The position numbers were made by a program, and so were the translations under genes. Below, one piece after another: positions 39,266 to 48,620 of a stretch of 64,000 nucleotides of DNA (position 1 is its first letter; each line of letters starts with the position of its first letter). Below the pieces are notes generated by a model that saw only the letters and a program-made list of their open reading frames with translations, was not told the DNA's origin and made no database searches. Origin of the DNA: Rhodobacteraceae bacterium IMCC1335 (lineage in GTDB: Bacteria; Pseudomonadota; Alphaproteobacteria; Rhodobacterales; Rhodobacteraceae); the NCBI GenBank assembly GCA_039640495.1, contig CP046864.1, positions 3,583,001-3,647,000 of the forward strand, read 5' to 3'.

Positions 39266-39467
39266 AAATCTGAAAATAGCTAGGATTTGCCCGAAGTCCG
39301 CGTTCCACGATCCAGATAGTTTGGACCAGACAAGAGGTGATTGGGTACTGTCAGACAAAACGAGCTTGAGCCGTGCAGGGCGGTTTCGTAGCCTCGCCGT
39401 ATGACAAAACACTCCCCATTCAGGTACTTTAAAACGAGCCCAGAGATCATCCGCTTGGCTGTGATTT

Positions 39468-39699
39468 CTAATCGCCATCAGGCATAAGCCCCGCATCAAC
39501 CAGCTGGTTTTCAATCCGCTTTAGCTCGCCTATAACCCGACGCCCGACTGCTGCCGCATGACGCTGGGCTGCTAGCTTGGGCTTCGTCTGCCGTCCGTGC
39601 TTGATATTCGCCTCTGAGATGCGCTTTAGGCCCTCCTGAGTCCGAGCGCCTGTTGATAGGCCCCCATGGAGTCTGCAACGGCCATTGTGCTTGTAAGCG
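39468..39699 (-). pseudogene. HGGxxG-motif gene truncated by IS3-family element
   Basis: The minus-strand frame reads NGRCRLHGGLSTGARTQEGL, then KRISEANIKHGRQTK and ends KRIENQLVDAGLMPDGD at a TAG (39468-39470). This is the Cys-His-Gly-Gly core of HGGxxG proteins often found in phages and mobile elements. The upstream part is missing because the IS end begins at 39700, so the gene lost its start and N-terminal zinc-ligand half to that insertion. Confidence 0.75.
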
Positions 39700-39710
39700 T
39701 GTCCAGCCCC

Positions 39711-40587
39711 CTAAATTCGCCCATTGATTTTTGGTTTCTCTAATAGGGTTTCTGGGGCGGGTAGGCGCATGTTTAATGCGTGATTAGGTCTGATCTGGTT
39801 GTATTGCCTGAGCCAAACATTGATAGCGACCTGGGCTTGTCGTGTGGTGTGGAATCATTCTGCGTTGAGGACTTCTTTTCGCAAGGTGCCGTTAAAGCGC
39901 TCGTTGTATCATGTGTCGGGAAAACCGTGTCCCACACTGTTTTCTAACCCCTCATCATTCCCAAGGGCTGCCCGGATAGATTTGCATTGGTTTGATGCCG
40001 ATCCTCTTCAGCCAGTCCTGTAGATGCGTGGCAATGAACTCGGGTCCGTTGTCAGAGCGAATAAACTCTGGCTTACCATGTTTAATCAGCAGCGGGTGCA
40101 ATGTCTCCAAAACGTCGTTCGCATTCATTTTGGACCGCACTGCCACGCAGAGCGCTTCACGGGTATATTCATCTAGAACCGTGAACATTTTATAGCTGTG
40201 CCCATTGCTAAGCTTATCGTGCACAAAGTCGATCGCCCAAATATGATTGGGATGTGTGGGCCGCAGCCTGATGATGGAGCTGTCTTTATGATAAAGCCGT
40301 TTGCGCTTCTTGTGCCGGCGCGGCAGCTGCAAACCTTCTTCGTTCCATAAGCGCTCGACCTTCTTGTGGTTAACACGCCAGCCTTCCATGCGCAGCAGGG
40401 CTGTGACTTTCCTATAACCATACCACCCATATTGCTTGGCCAGCCGGTTCATCGCCAAGCGAAGTTCGTTGTCATCTACTGGTTTGGCTTGATAGCGCAG
40501 ACTTGAGCGGGCTACATCCAGAACAGCGCAAGCACGCCGCTCGCCCTCAACGCTCCGTTCAAAAGCACCATCAAAACCACCAACTAT
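39711..40587 (-). pseudogene. IS3-family OrfB transposase (DDE integrase), disrupted
   Basis: The reading frame opens at about 40587 (ERSVEGERRACAVLDVARSS) and contains the HTH_21 segment YGWYGYRKVTALL. Catalytic residues of the DDE core are visible: D in HIWAIDFVHDK, D in IRSDNGPEF, and E in PGSPWE. Directly after PWE a 42-nt insert breaks the frame. The downstream part resumes in another frame as YNERFNGTLRKEVLNAE, hits a TGA where Trp is expected, then reads FHTTRQAQVAINVWLRQYNQ. The gene is dead. Confidence 0.85.
39912..39953. repeat. 42-nt hairpin insert flanked by ATCA repeats, inside the transposase
   Basis: The segment lies between ATCA at 39908-39911 and ATCA at 39954-39957. Its core GAAAAC-C-GTGT-CCC-ACAC-T-GTTTTC is an almost perfect hairpin (one C-T mismatch). 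It looks like the joined terminal inverted repeats left when a second insertion element was lost, or a tiny non-autonomous insert. Confidence 0.6.
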
Positions 40588-40594
40588 CTAGACA

Positions 40595-40909
40595 GCGCCC
40601 AAAAGTAGCATTCTCTTATTCGGAACAACCAAAATTGGTGGCACTGAAAAATTGGTATCGTCGGTAGAAGGCCCAAAAAGACGATCGTGCCATCAAGCAA
40701 GCCTCTGCGATTGGGTGGATACCTGCCTTGGTGAAAAGAATTCTAAGTCTGAGCAAGATAATAGACTGGCCTCGCAAATAGACTGGCCGATTGCCTGAAA
40801 ATTAATCGAAATTCGTAACGCGCGGTAAAACTATTTATCTATGTCTTCTTTATGCTAGATTATAGGCGTGGTTCCATCATACTGCTAACTCGATCTGAGG
40901 AGATATTCT
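40595..40909. other. 315-bp non-coding stretch between IS remnant and cyclase gene
   Basis: AT-rich, with no supportable gene. It contains the words AATAGACTGGCC and AAATAGACTGGCCG as a near-direct duplication around 40765-40795. It presumably holds the promoter of the downstream cyclase gene, whose ribosome-binding site is GAGGAGAT. Confidence 0.5.
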
Positions 40910-42715
40910 ATGGGCGATGTTAAAAGAAAGTTTGCAACTATTCTTGCAACAGATTGCGTGGGCTTCAGCAAACATATGCTGGAAGATGAACAGGCAACCT
41001 TTGAAAGCTTAAACGCCTGCCGCGAAATCATTGACTCGCTTATCGAACAGCATGGTGGCCGAATTTTTCATACTGCGGGGGATTCCGTGCTTGCCGAATT
41101 TGAAAGCCCAATTGAAACCGTGAACTGCGCTATCAAATTCCAAGAAGCCATCCAAGAGCGCAATGAAACAATTTCAGATGAAGATCCACGGCGAAAATTA
41201 CTTTGGAGAATTGGGATTCACTCAGATGACGTGATCTTCGAGAAAGACAATGTATACGGAAATGGCGTCAATATTGCGGCGCGCCTGGAAGCCCAATGCG
41301 TGCCGGGTCAAATTCTTGTTTCCAGGGCGATTAATGAGCAGGTTGCCTCTAGAATCGAAGCGATTTCGCAGGCGGCCGGAACCAAAAAACTGAAAAATAT
41401 CTCAAGCGAATTTGAGGTTTTTACCATTTCCACTGATAAAACAAATAATCTTGAAAGCGCTGACATCTCTGAAGAACAAGAAGAAACAGACCGCTCACAA
41501 AAGCCAACGCTATCTATCCTGCCCTTTAAAAATCTGAATGAAAACGAAGACAGCTCTTTTTTGATCGATGGCGTCTATGAAGACATCCTGACCGAGCTTT
41601 CTATGGTAAGGCAACTTTCTATTGTTTCACGCCAATCAAGCGTGAACTTTGCAGATAGCGATAAGGAACTAGATGATTTCATCGCTCAGTTTAAAGTCAA
41701 TTACCTCATCCAAGGCTCGATTAGATCATCCGGCTCAAAGGTACGCGTAACGGTTTCACTCTTAGAGGCTGACACCAAAGAAATCGTTTGGAGCAAGCGG
41801 TTTGACCGAAATTTAGACGATATATTCGAAGTTCAGGATGAGATCGTTCGCAGCGTGACACAGGCGATTTTGGGCGAAATTGAGCTGGCCAGCTTGAACC
41901 GAGCAAAACGTAAACCCACCCAAAATATGAGCTCTTATGAATTTCTTCTAAGGGGAAAAGAAGGGCATCATGCGATCGACAAGGAGGCCAATGCGCATGC
42001 GCTTGAAATGTTCGATAAAGCCATCGAAGCAGACCCTGCTAACGCACAAGCTTATGCATGGAAGGCGTGCACTATGGGGCAAGCCTTGGGCCGTGGATGG
42101 ATAGAGAAATCGCTTGAAGAGGTTATGCCTGAATTTAATAAATTGATGGATCACGCCGTCAAAGCAGATCCCAATGATTTCGAGCTTCACAGGCTTTTAT
42201 GCGGTATAAGCACCATGACAGGAAAATTTAAAGCGGCCGTTGAACATGGGAAAAAAGCCTATGATATGGTGCCGAATGATCCAAGAATTTTGCAACAATA
42301 TGGCGAAATTCTATTGAAAACGGGCAAAACCAAACAGGGCTGTGATTTAACATTGCTCGCGTTGGAATATGATCCGGTGGCGCAGGGCCAAACCAATAGT
42401 GATAAGCGCAAAAGCGATGCTGTTTTTGGGTGCTTGATGGATGATCGGGTTGAACTGGGGTTAGAGCTGGCGGAAGAAATTGAGGCTTGTTCGGAAAATA
42501 TACTTCTGTTTGCTGCGGCGCTCTCAGTTGCAAAACATGGCTCTTTGGAACCATGTCCTTGGCTGATCAAGGATCTGAAAACCTGCAATTTTGAAGGGCT
42601 GGAAGCAGCGATTGAAGAGATGGGTAGATATGACGTGGTGGTTCAAAGCACGTTACGAGAGGTATTTCTGGATCACGTCGCAAAGCTGCAACCCAAATTG
42701 CAATTGGTAAGCTGA
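40910..42715 (+). CDS. second class III nucleotide cyclase/TolB-like/TPR protein
   Basis: 601 residues with the same domain order as the protein at 15483-17234. The cyclase domain (1-170) has metal Asps in ATDCVGFS (D15) and TAGDSVLAEF, and NIAARLEA. The TolB-like domain spans roughly 195-330 (PTLSILPFKNLN, INYLIQGSIRSSGSKVRVTV-like). Helical TPR-type repeats follow to the end. In the cyclase domain RIGIHSDDVIFEKDNVYGNG has Asp where the first copy has Gly (NMGDV), so activity may differ. No transmembrane helix. It is probably a cAMP-making sensor protein with an unknown stimulus. Confidence 0.87.
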   Translation: MGDVKRKFATILATDCVGFSKHMLEDEQATFESLNACREIIDSLIEQHGGRIFHTAGDSVLAEFESPIETVNCAIKFQEAIQERNETISDEDPRRKLLWRIGIHSDDVIFEKDNVYGNGVNIAARLEAQCVPGQILVSRAINEQVASRIEAISQAAGTKKLKNISSEFEVFTISTDKTNNLESADISEEQEETDRSQKPTLSILPFKNLNENEDSSFLIDGVYEDILTELSMVRQLSIVSRQSSVNFADSDKELDDFIAQFKVNYLIQGSIRSSGSKVRVTVSLLEADTKEIVWSKRFDRNLDDIFEVQDEIVRSVTQAILGEIELASLNRAKRKPTQNMSSYEFLLRGKEGHHAIDKEANAHALEMFDKAIEADPANAQAYAWKACTMGQALGRGWIEKSLEEVMPEFNKLMDHAVKADPNDFELHRLLCGISTMTGKFKAAVEHGKKAYDMVPNDPRILQQYGEILLKTGKTKQGCDLTLLALEYDPVAQGQTNSDKRKSDAVFGCLMDDRVELGLELAEEIEACSENILLFAAALSVAKHGSLEPCPWLIKDLKTCNFEGLEAAIEEMGRYDVVVQSTLREVFLDHVAKLQPKLQLVS

Positions 42716-43007
42716 TATTACACCGTCAGGATCTAAATTTGCGCCTGATGATTTTGGATTATGCTCACAAAGCTCCAAGCCTAATGGTTTTGGTTTTAAT
42801 GCGTGTTACCCTCAGATTTAAATATCGCGTGGCAGTTGCGCGCAGGGTTCGCTTACCGCCATGCAAGTATCGGGGCCGCATCAATACAGCGCGTGGACAC
42901 GCTGTCAGAGGCGAATTCTTAGGATACCGTTCTACCTGAAACGGCCGCCAAATAGCCGCTTTCATATCCAAAAGGCCGCCATTTCATCAAACCCGTTTCA
43001 AAGAGGT

Positions 43008-43334
43008 TTATTTAAGGGGTGTGGCACCTGTTTCAGTGCGCCAAAACAACCCATCTTTTTTCAGCGTCACCAACATAACCGCTTCTTTATCGCCATTTTC
43101 AAAGTCATTGAATTGGTGGATCACGCAAATATCATCATTCTCATATAGACAGCGCCTGTTTGTAACGCTCTCATTTCTCATGACAGCGGACATCATCTCA
43201 GGCGTCATATCAGATTTTTTCATAACCTTCCCGTTGGAATGAAATTTGAATTGATAATCCTCATGAAGCAATGCGATCCAGGCTGCAGCGTCATTCTTAT
43301 TCCAAGCCTCTTCCCATTTTTCAAAAAGTGCCAT
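43008..43334 (-). CDS. SnoaL/NTF2-like (DUF4440-type) protein
   Basis: 108 residues with the NTF2-like opening MALFEKWEEAWNKNDAAAWIALLHEDYQFKFHS, then alternating beta strands (DDICVIHQFNDF, EAVMLVTLKKDGLFWRTETG). Such small alpha+beta barrels bind or convert small polar molecules; the role here is unknown. The ribosome-binding site AAAGGAAATGA is strong. Stands alone. Confidence 0.75.
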   Translation of the reverse strand: MALFEKWEEAWNKNDAAAWIALLHEDYQFKFHSNGKVMKKSDMTPEMMSAVMRNESVTNRRCLYENDDICVIHQFNDFENGDKEAVMLVTLKKDGLFWRTETGATPLK

Positions 43335-43593
43335 TTCATTTCCTTTTCAAATTTCAAAACCACTCTAGGCATACCCGCCTGTATTTAAATCTCTGATTGC
43401 TCAATCGAGGATTATATGATTGTCAAAAAGCGTTCGCTCTATACATCATAACGCGTGCGGCGCATTGCGCGGTAGCGCGTATTTGCCCCATGACAGCATC
43501 ATATTAAGCCATGAGAACCTAGCGTTAAGTCGCCTTCTACATCGAAAACAACATCCACAAAAAACGGGTTTTTGGGCGTGTACCAACACGGCT

Positions 43594-43761
43594 CTAGCCT
43601 TCGTTTAATAACGTAAGTTCTACGCGCGCGTTCCACAGTTGAACGCAACCCTCGCAGGATATGCTGACTTTGCGCCGGGCACGATACGCGGGATGTTTGC
43701 GACATCCCTCTGATAAAATCTCTAACAATTCAATCTTGCGCTTATCTCGCTCATTCAACAT
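43594..43761 (-). CDS. 55-residue Cys-containing conserved small protein
   Basis: Short gene starting MLNERDKRKIELLEILSEGC and continuing RKHPAYRARRKVSISCEGCV, then QLWNARVELTLLNEG. It has a CxxC pair (CEGC) plus one upstream Cys, suggesting a small zinc or redox site. GAGGACAAGAAA precedes the ATG at good spacing. The sequence has the look of a small protein conserved in Rhodobacteraceae; the function is unknown. It lies just downstream of the 137-residue hypothetical. Confidence 0.62.
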   Translation of the reverse strand: MLNERDKRKIELLEILSEGCRKHPAYRARRKVSISCEGCVQLWNARVELTLLNEG

Positions 43762-43790
43762 TTTCTTGTCCTCGCGGTTAAAATTCGGCT

Positions 43791-44204
43791 TCAGCTTAGA
43801 GGTTGGGGATTATTGGCTGGGTTTGAATCTATTACGTTAATTTCTATAAGATGCATCGCCTCACCAAGATTTTTCAAAGATTTCTCCACCTCGCCTGCAT
43901 GGGCTTTCGAATATACTTGCTCATTCCCAAGATAAAACGCGAAAGATTTGAGATGTTTGGCTTTCTTCTCAGGATTTTCGATCGTAGCTTTGGTCCAATC
44001 ATAGAGGTGATATTGCGCAATATCATTGCGTTCCGCTTCTTCGCAATATTCCCGAAACGCATCAAACGTGCAGACCAGTTGCATTCCGTTCTGCTCGGCA
44101 ATTTTGAGCACCGCCTGCGACAAAGCCATCGCCCGCGCACCGCGCAGATCGGCCGACAGTACCTCAGAGGTTTTGATCCGGATTTGATACAACCATTCAG
44201 ACAT
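43791..44204 (-). CDS. hypothetical protein, function unknown
   Basis: 137 residues, soluble, mixed alpha/beta, starting MSEWLYQIRIKTSEVLSADL. The start at 44204 is chosen over the longer frame because AAAAGGAACCGAAATG fits a ribosome-binding site. Two Cys (LVCTFDAF, REYCEEAER). No family is recognised. Its stop is 29 bases before the start of the 55-residue gene, so the two may form one transcript. Confidence 0.65.
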   Translation of the reverse strand: MSEWLYQIRIKTSEVLSADLRGARAMALSQAVLKIAEQNGMQLVCTFDAFREYCEEAERNDIAQYHLYDWTKATIENPEKKAKHLKSFAFYLGNEQVYSKAHAGEVEKSLKNLGEAMHLIEINVIDSNPANNPQPLS

Positions 44205-45411
44205 TTCGGTTCCTTTTCTTTTGCACTCAGATGCGGCGCGCTCACGCCGGATCATAAGAGGCGTATATCAGCAGCGCCAGACATTTGCGGGATAAACAAT
44301 CGCACCCATTTGGATCCACAACGCTTCACCGATATTTAAATTCACCCCCAAATATATTTTATCAGAGATAGCGTTAAACGCCGACTCTGAGGTATTTTTT
44401 GTATAAAATTTGTTAAGGGCAGCTTTAATGAATAAGAACACCCAGTCAGAAAAAGAATGGATATAGAACAAAAACTATTTTTGTTCTTGTATTGTTCTAT
44501 TTCTTAGTTTAAACAGCTTCATGAGGCGGCGCGGGTTACGGCAGTGATGGTGTAAGACAATCAGCCAACTACGGCCGCCTTCAAATTTTTTGCAAACATT
44601 CTGTAAACCCATCATCCAGCTTTATTTTACTGCAATGCGGCCTCAAAAAACCGGTGCGTTGCATAAAACATTTTGCCGTTTCAAATCATAGCCAGCGCGC
44701 CGCAAGACGGATGGTTTATTGCCTCACCCTATCACGGTGAACCACGCCTGACCGCGGATCTCTACGACTGTCATCAAACCATTCTAGCAAATGTTCAATC
44801 CCATCAAGCGCCTGCAAACGTAAAGGTTCTAAAGCCATCTTGGCTTCTATTGGATCTCTGGTAATGGCGATAAAATCGCGCTCACCGGTTTGAACAACGC
44901 TTCTTCAAATACAATCTTCTTCCAAAGGAAAATTTGGAATGTTTTCTAAAAACACACCGCTACAGCCGGTTTTCACCTTAAAGCGCACAACCAACAAAAC
45001 CTACATTTCATCTTTCAAGCGGCGCGCATTCTCTTCGATATACAGGTCGAACACCACTGGCCCAGATCTGACCTCAAGCAAGCCACCATTTGGAAAACCC
45101 ACCAATTTATCGCTGAGATTTTCTAAACCACTGAAGCAGACAGGCGCATTTGCCTGGCCATCATGGGCGGCGTCAAAAAATACAATGGTCAAAATCTGAT
45201 TATCATGCGTGACCAGATTTTGTTGCGAAAACGCGCCCAAAAAAAGGCGCATCGGTAAGGCCCTGCACGATATCTTCCACAAACCCGTCTTAGGGCATAT
45301 CTTTTGAGATCACTGCAAATTTTCAGCCGTATTATGTAAAGGTTCAATCGCTGCGCGCAGCGGCACCGCTATGCATTGTTCCTGCATAGTTTGAATGCGC
45401 GGCGCTTGTAG
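44205..45411. other. 1.2-kb region with only decayed coding sequence
   Basis: No intact gene. On the minus strand two stretches still read like protein. The first (about 45282-45001) contains VTHDNQILTIVFFDAAHDGQ and LEVRSGPVVFDLYIEENARR. The second (about 44930-44710) contains RDFIAITRDPIEAKMALEPL and ALDGIEHLLEWFDD, with stops and frame changes between them. Together they look like one degraded gene of unknown family. The rest is AT-rich and featureless. Confidence 0.45.
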
Positions 45412-45825
45412 CTACAGTTCTTGATGCACCTCAATAACGTTTCCCTCCGGATCATGAAAAAAAATCTGGTGCCATTGCTGCGAGAACGTGGTTCCATAAT
45501 CCGCAAATGGGATCCCATGCGCATCAAGATGCGCCTTAAATGCCGCTATATCATCTGTCCGAAAAGCTATATGACCGTTTTCAACCGGGTTGATATGGCG
45601 TTTATTTTTTGCTGCAACGTTTAAGTCTTTTTCGGCCAGATGCATTTGCATACTGCCTTCGGTGACGAATTTAATTTTGCCGTCATACCCGTCGGCTTTC
45701 GTCGCCTCAGTTCTTACGAATTGCTGAGCGGGAATGGGCTGCATTTGCAAAATATCTCTATAGAAAAGATCAAGGCCTTCGACATCTTTGGAAACACAAT
45801 TGATGTGATGAAACTCTATTTTCAT
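45412..45825 (-). CDS. VOC family (glyoxalase/bleomycin-resistance-like) protein
   Basis: 137-residue vicinal-oxygen-chelate protein. Metal-ligand positions match the fold: His in EFHHINCVS, Glu/His in FVTEGSMQMHLAEKD, His in PVENGHIAFRTDD, and Glu in DPEGNVIEVHQEL. The role (glyoxalase, dioxygenase or resistance) cannot be told. GAGGGG precedes the ATG. Stands alone. Confidence 0.82.
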   Translation of the reverse strand: MKIEFHHINCVSKDVEGLDLFYRDILQMQPIPAQQFVRTEATKADGYDGKIKFVTEGSMQMHLAEKDLNVAAKNKRHINPVENGHIAFRTDDIAAFKAHLDAHGIPFADYGTTFSQQWHQIFFHDPEGNVIEVHQEL

Positions 45826-46321
45826 AAAGGACCCCTCTTTTTAGAGCGCGCTTTCCGCGTTTTGCTGTGCCGTCTTACCCAATATTTAAGATTATGCGCT
45901 TAAGGATAGCGCAAGCCAACGCCCACATCCACAACCTCCTGTAAAAACAGCATAACGAATGAGCTAATGGGATTATTGGCCGAGCAGGCACCTATCCTGC
46001 GGGTACAAATTGTTGAAATCCAATCTTTTTGAAATCTAACAATTCTTGCGCCTACAAGAAAGGCTGGCGGGCATAGAGGCCGGCATAGCGCACCCAAATA
46101 TTAAGCCCAATGGGCCACCCATTCTGGCGCCGCCATACCAAGCCATGGCTTAGCTTCAGTCAGCTTGATTTGGCGGGGCATGGCCCGAAAATGCAACAAT
46201 TTTTGGCGATCGCAGCGCCAAGATTAGATTTGAAAATCCATTAGAAATATAAAGCCGGGCCACTGGCTTTGCCAAAACCCGACCATTGGTGCCTTCGCTC
46301 AGCCGCCTTAAACCTGCGCCC
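45826..46321. other. 496-bp gap without a supportable gene
   Basis: Downstream of the PhoX stop on the minus strand. Short frames only. A minus-strand fragment near 46130 reads like MAAPEWVAHWA, but it has no continuation. No terminator with a clear T-run was found. Confidence 0.5.
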
Positions 46322-48251
46322 TCATCCAAGCGCGGCGCCATCATCGCGGCGGATCGCAATAATGGAAGATCGCGGGGTTTTATCACCACCATCTGGCCAG
46401 TTCGACTCTCCCCGCTCGCCCGGATGTTGCACCCCAACAAACACGGTTCTGCGATCTGCAGCCCAAGCAATGCCCGTAATTTCAGCCTGTTTTGGCCCCA
46501 CCAAGAACCGACGAATTTCACCCGTTACCGGATCGCCGATCAGCATTTGATTGTTGCCTTGACCGGCAAAATCTTTTTCGTTCGAATAATTGCCATCCGT
46601 CTGGATCCACAGCAACCCTTTCTCATCAAAAGACAACCCATCGGGCGAATTGAACATATTGCCCATATTAACATTCGCCGATCCTGCCCCTGCATCGCTG
46701 TGAACGCTCGGATTTCCCGCCATCACAAAAAGATCCCAGGTAAACGTGTCGGCCGTATGATCAGCCTCGCCGGGCCACCATCGAACGATCTGTCCATATT
46801 TATTGGCCTCGCGCGGATTGGGGCCGCCCACTGGGGTTTCATCCCCTCCAGCATTCGATTTCAAACCGCGGTTTTTATTGTTGGTTAGGGCGCAATACAC
46901 TTCCGCTTTTAAGGGATTGGCCGTCACCCATTCTGGACGATCCATGGTTGTTGCCCCCAAAGCAGAGGCCGCCAAACGCGTGTGGATACAGATCATCGCT
47001 TGCTCCATGCCGGTGGTTTCCGGGGTCAAGGCAAGCCATGTGCCCGTGCCATCAGCGTCAAATTTTGCCGCATAAAGCGTGCCTATCTCCATCAATTCAT
47101 CCGTATCGCCGCCTTCAGCGTAATAGCCATCCGACACATAGCGATACAAAAACTCACCACGCTCATCATCGCCCATATAGACCACGATCCGGCCATCCGC
47201 ATTCACAACCACTTCGGCATTCTCATGCTTAAAGCGGCCCAACGCCGTACGCTTTTTGGGCTTAGAGCTCGGATCATAAGGATCAACCTCGGTAATATAA
47301 CCATGGCGGTTCGCTTCATTCTGCTCTTGAGAAACGTCAAAGCGTGGATCAACTTTCCACCATCCATACCCACGATCTTTGCCACTGACACCATAGCGCT
47401 TTTGCGCCGCATCTTGCGTAAAACTGTCTGGATTTGCGGTGCCAAAATATCCGTTGAAATTCTCTTCACAAGCCAGATAGGTGCCCCAAGGGGTACGCCC
47501 ATTGCCACAATTATTAAAAGTTCCCAACACGGTGACACCTTGCGGGTCGGCATTTGTTTTCATCAAAGCATGCCCGCGAGCGGGGCCGGTAATCTCCATC
47601 GGCTCATCCGGTGTGAATCTACGATTATAGCGCGAATCTTTGACAATTTGCCATCGGCCATCGATCTCTTTAAGCTCAACTGCCGTTAACCCATGCGCAT
47701 TTTTACCTTTGTTAATATCATCATCGGTGGCATATTTGCCGTCAGGATTATTGCCCCACATGACCGATCGGTTTGTATATTCATTATTTGCAATCAATAT
47801 TTGATGCCCGTCTTGATCGGTGAAAATCGTCATCCCATCATTGTTATCACCAAACGCACCGGCTTGACTGGCAGCGGTGCCGCGGGTTGCATGGTCAAAT
47901 TCTGGAATATCTGAAAACAGAGGATCCCCCCAACGCGTTGCAACATGCCAATTATACCCTTTGGGCACCACGACCGTGTCTTTCGTGCTGACGCTTACGG
48001 CTTCGAAACCAAACCGGTTTGTCGCCGCATGGGCGGAGACCGGTGTCAATGCAGTGGTGGCCGCGCTCAAGCCCGCAACGCTGCCCATTGCGATCACGCC
48101 CCCTTAAAAAGCCACGCCGCGAAATTGCATCTTCAACGACCGCATCAAAATCATGCCAGTCCGATCTAGGGTTGATCGCCTCATCAAATGCATCAAAAGA
48201 CAGATTGTGCAATTCATCCGTGGATAGATTAATTTTTGAACGTTGAGCCAT
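46322..48251 (-). pseudogene. phoX: PhoX-family alkaline phosphatase with a frameshift in the Tat signal
   Basis: PhoX (DUF839) Ca/Fe-dependent phosphatase, about 640 codons in total. The N-terminal part starts at ATG 48251 (MAQRSKINLSTDELHNLSFD) and reaches the twin-arginine motif SRRGFL. A one-base loss in or near the C5/A5 runs at 48099-48110 then switches frame. The remainder continues as VIAMGSVAGLSAATTALTPV and is open to the natural C-terminus SSIIAIRRDDGAALG. PhoX motifs are intact downstream: TYLACEENFNGYF, DERGEFLYRYVS and NNKNRG. If the shift is real, no exported enzyme is made; if it is a sequencing error, this is a normal phoX. Confidence 0.85.
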
Positions 48252-48620
48252 GTGAAATCTCCCATGAAAATCAAATAAGTATTAATTTATACTCATAAGT
48301 ATATATTCAAGCGGCCTAGCGCGTCAAGCGCGTTTACCCTAGGGCACTCTTGCGCTGTAAAATACTCAACAAATATAATGTGACGCAGGCGCGGCGCCCA
48401 TTAAGAAGCAAAGCCCGAAAATGGCACGCGTCGGTTCTGCATGGGTTTTCTTCTGCGGCGCGCCTGCCAAAAAACCCTCATCCAAAGTGGTCAAAGCCTA
48501 TGCTCGCACCCTCTGAAATCACGTTCACACCGTTTCTGCCGCATCAAAAAGAGGCGCTGATCGTCCAGCGCCTCTTCAAACATTATACGTTTAAACTAAT
48601 CTTGAATCCAACGGATTGGA
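48252..48620. other. 369-bp gap upstream of phoX
   Basis: AT-rich next to the phoX start (ATTAATTTATACTCATAAGT region). No canonical Pho box (CTGTCAT direct repeats) was seen. No gene is supported. Confidence 0.5.

Larger units (their letters stand above)
39700..40594. mobile_element. defective IS3-family insertion sequence
   Basis: About 895 bp bounded by TGTCCAGCCCCC at 39700 and, inverted, TGTCTAGATAG ending at 40594; the terminal TGTCnAG matches on both sides. It carries only the orfB transposase (minus strand), itself broken. The orfA reading frame expected upstream of orfB is absent, so the element is shorter than the usual ~1.2 kb and cannot move on its own. Boundaries are by eye. Confidence 0.7.

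Noticed and set aside
40765..40795. Near-duplicate AATAGACTGGCC words as an attachment-site repeat
   Set aside because: Too short, and they do not match the tRNA-Lys 3' end.
44673..44864. 63-codon plus-strand open frame
   Set aside because: It overlaps a minus-strand degraded coding stretch and has no ribosome-binding site or family match.
48240..48310. Pho box upstream of phoX
   Set aside because: No pair of CTGTCAT-like direct repeats at the required spacing was found.
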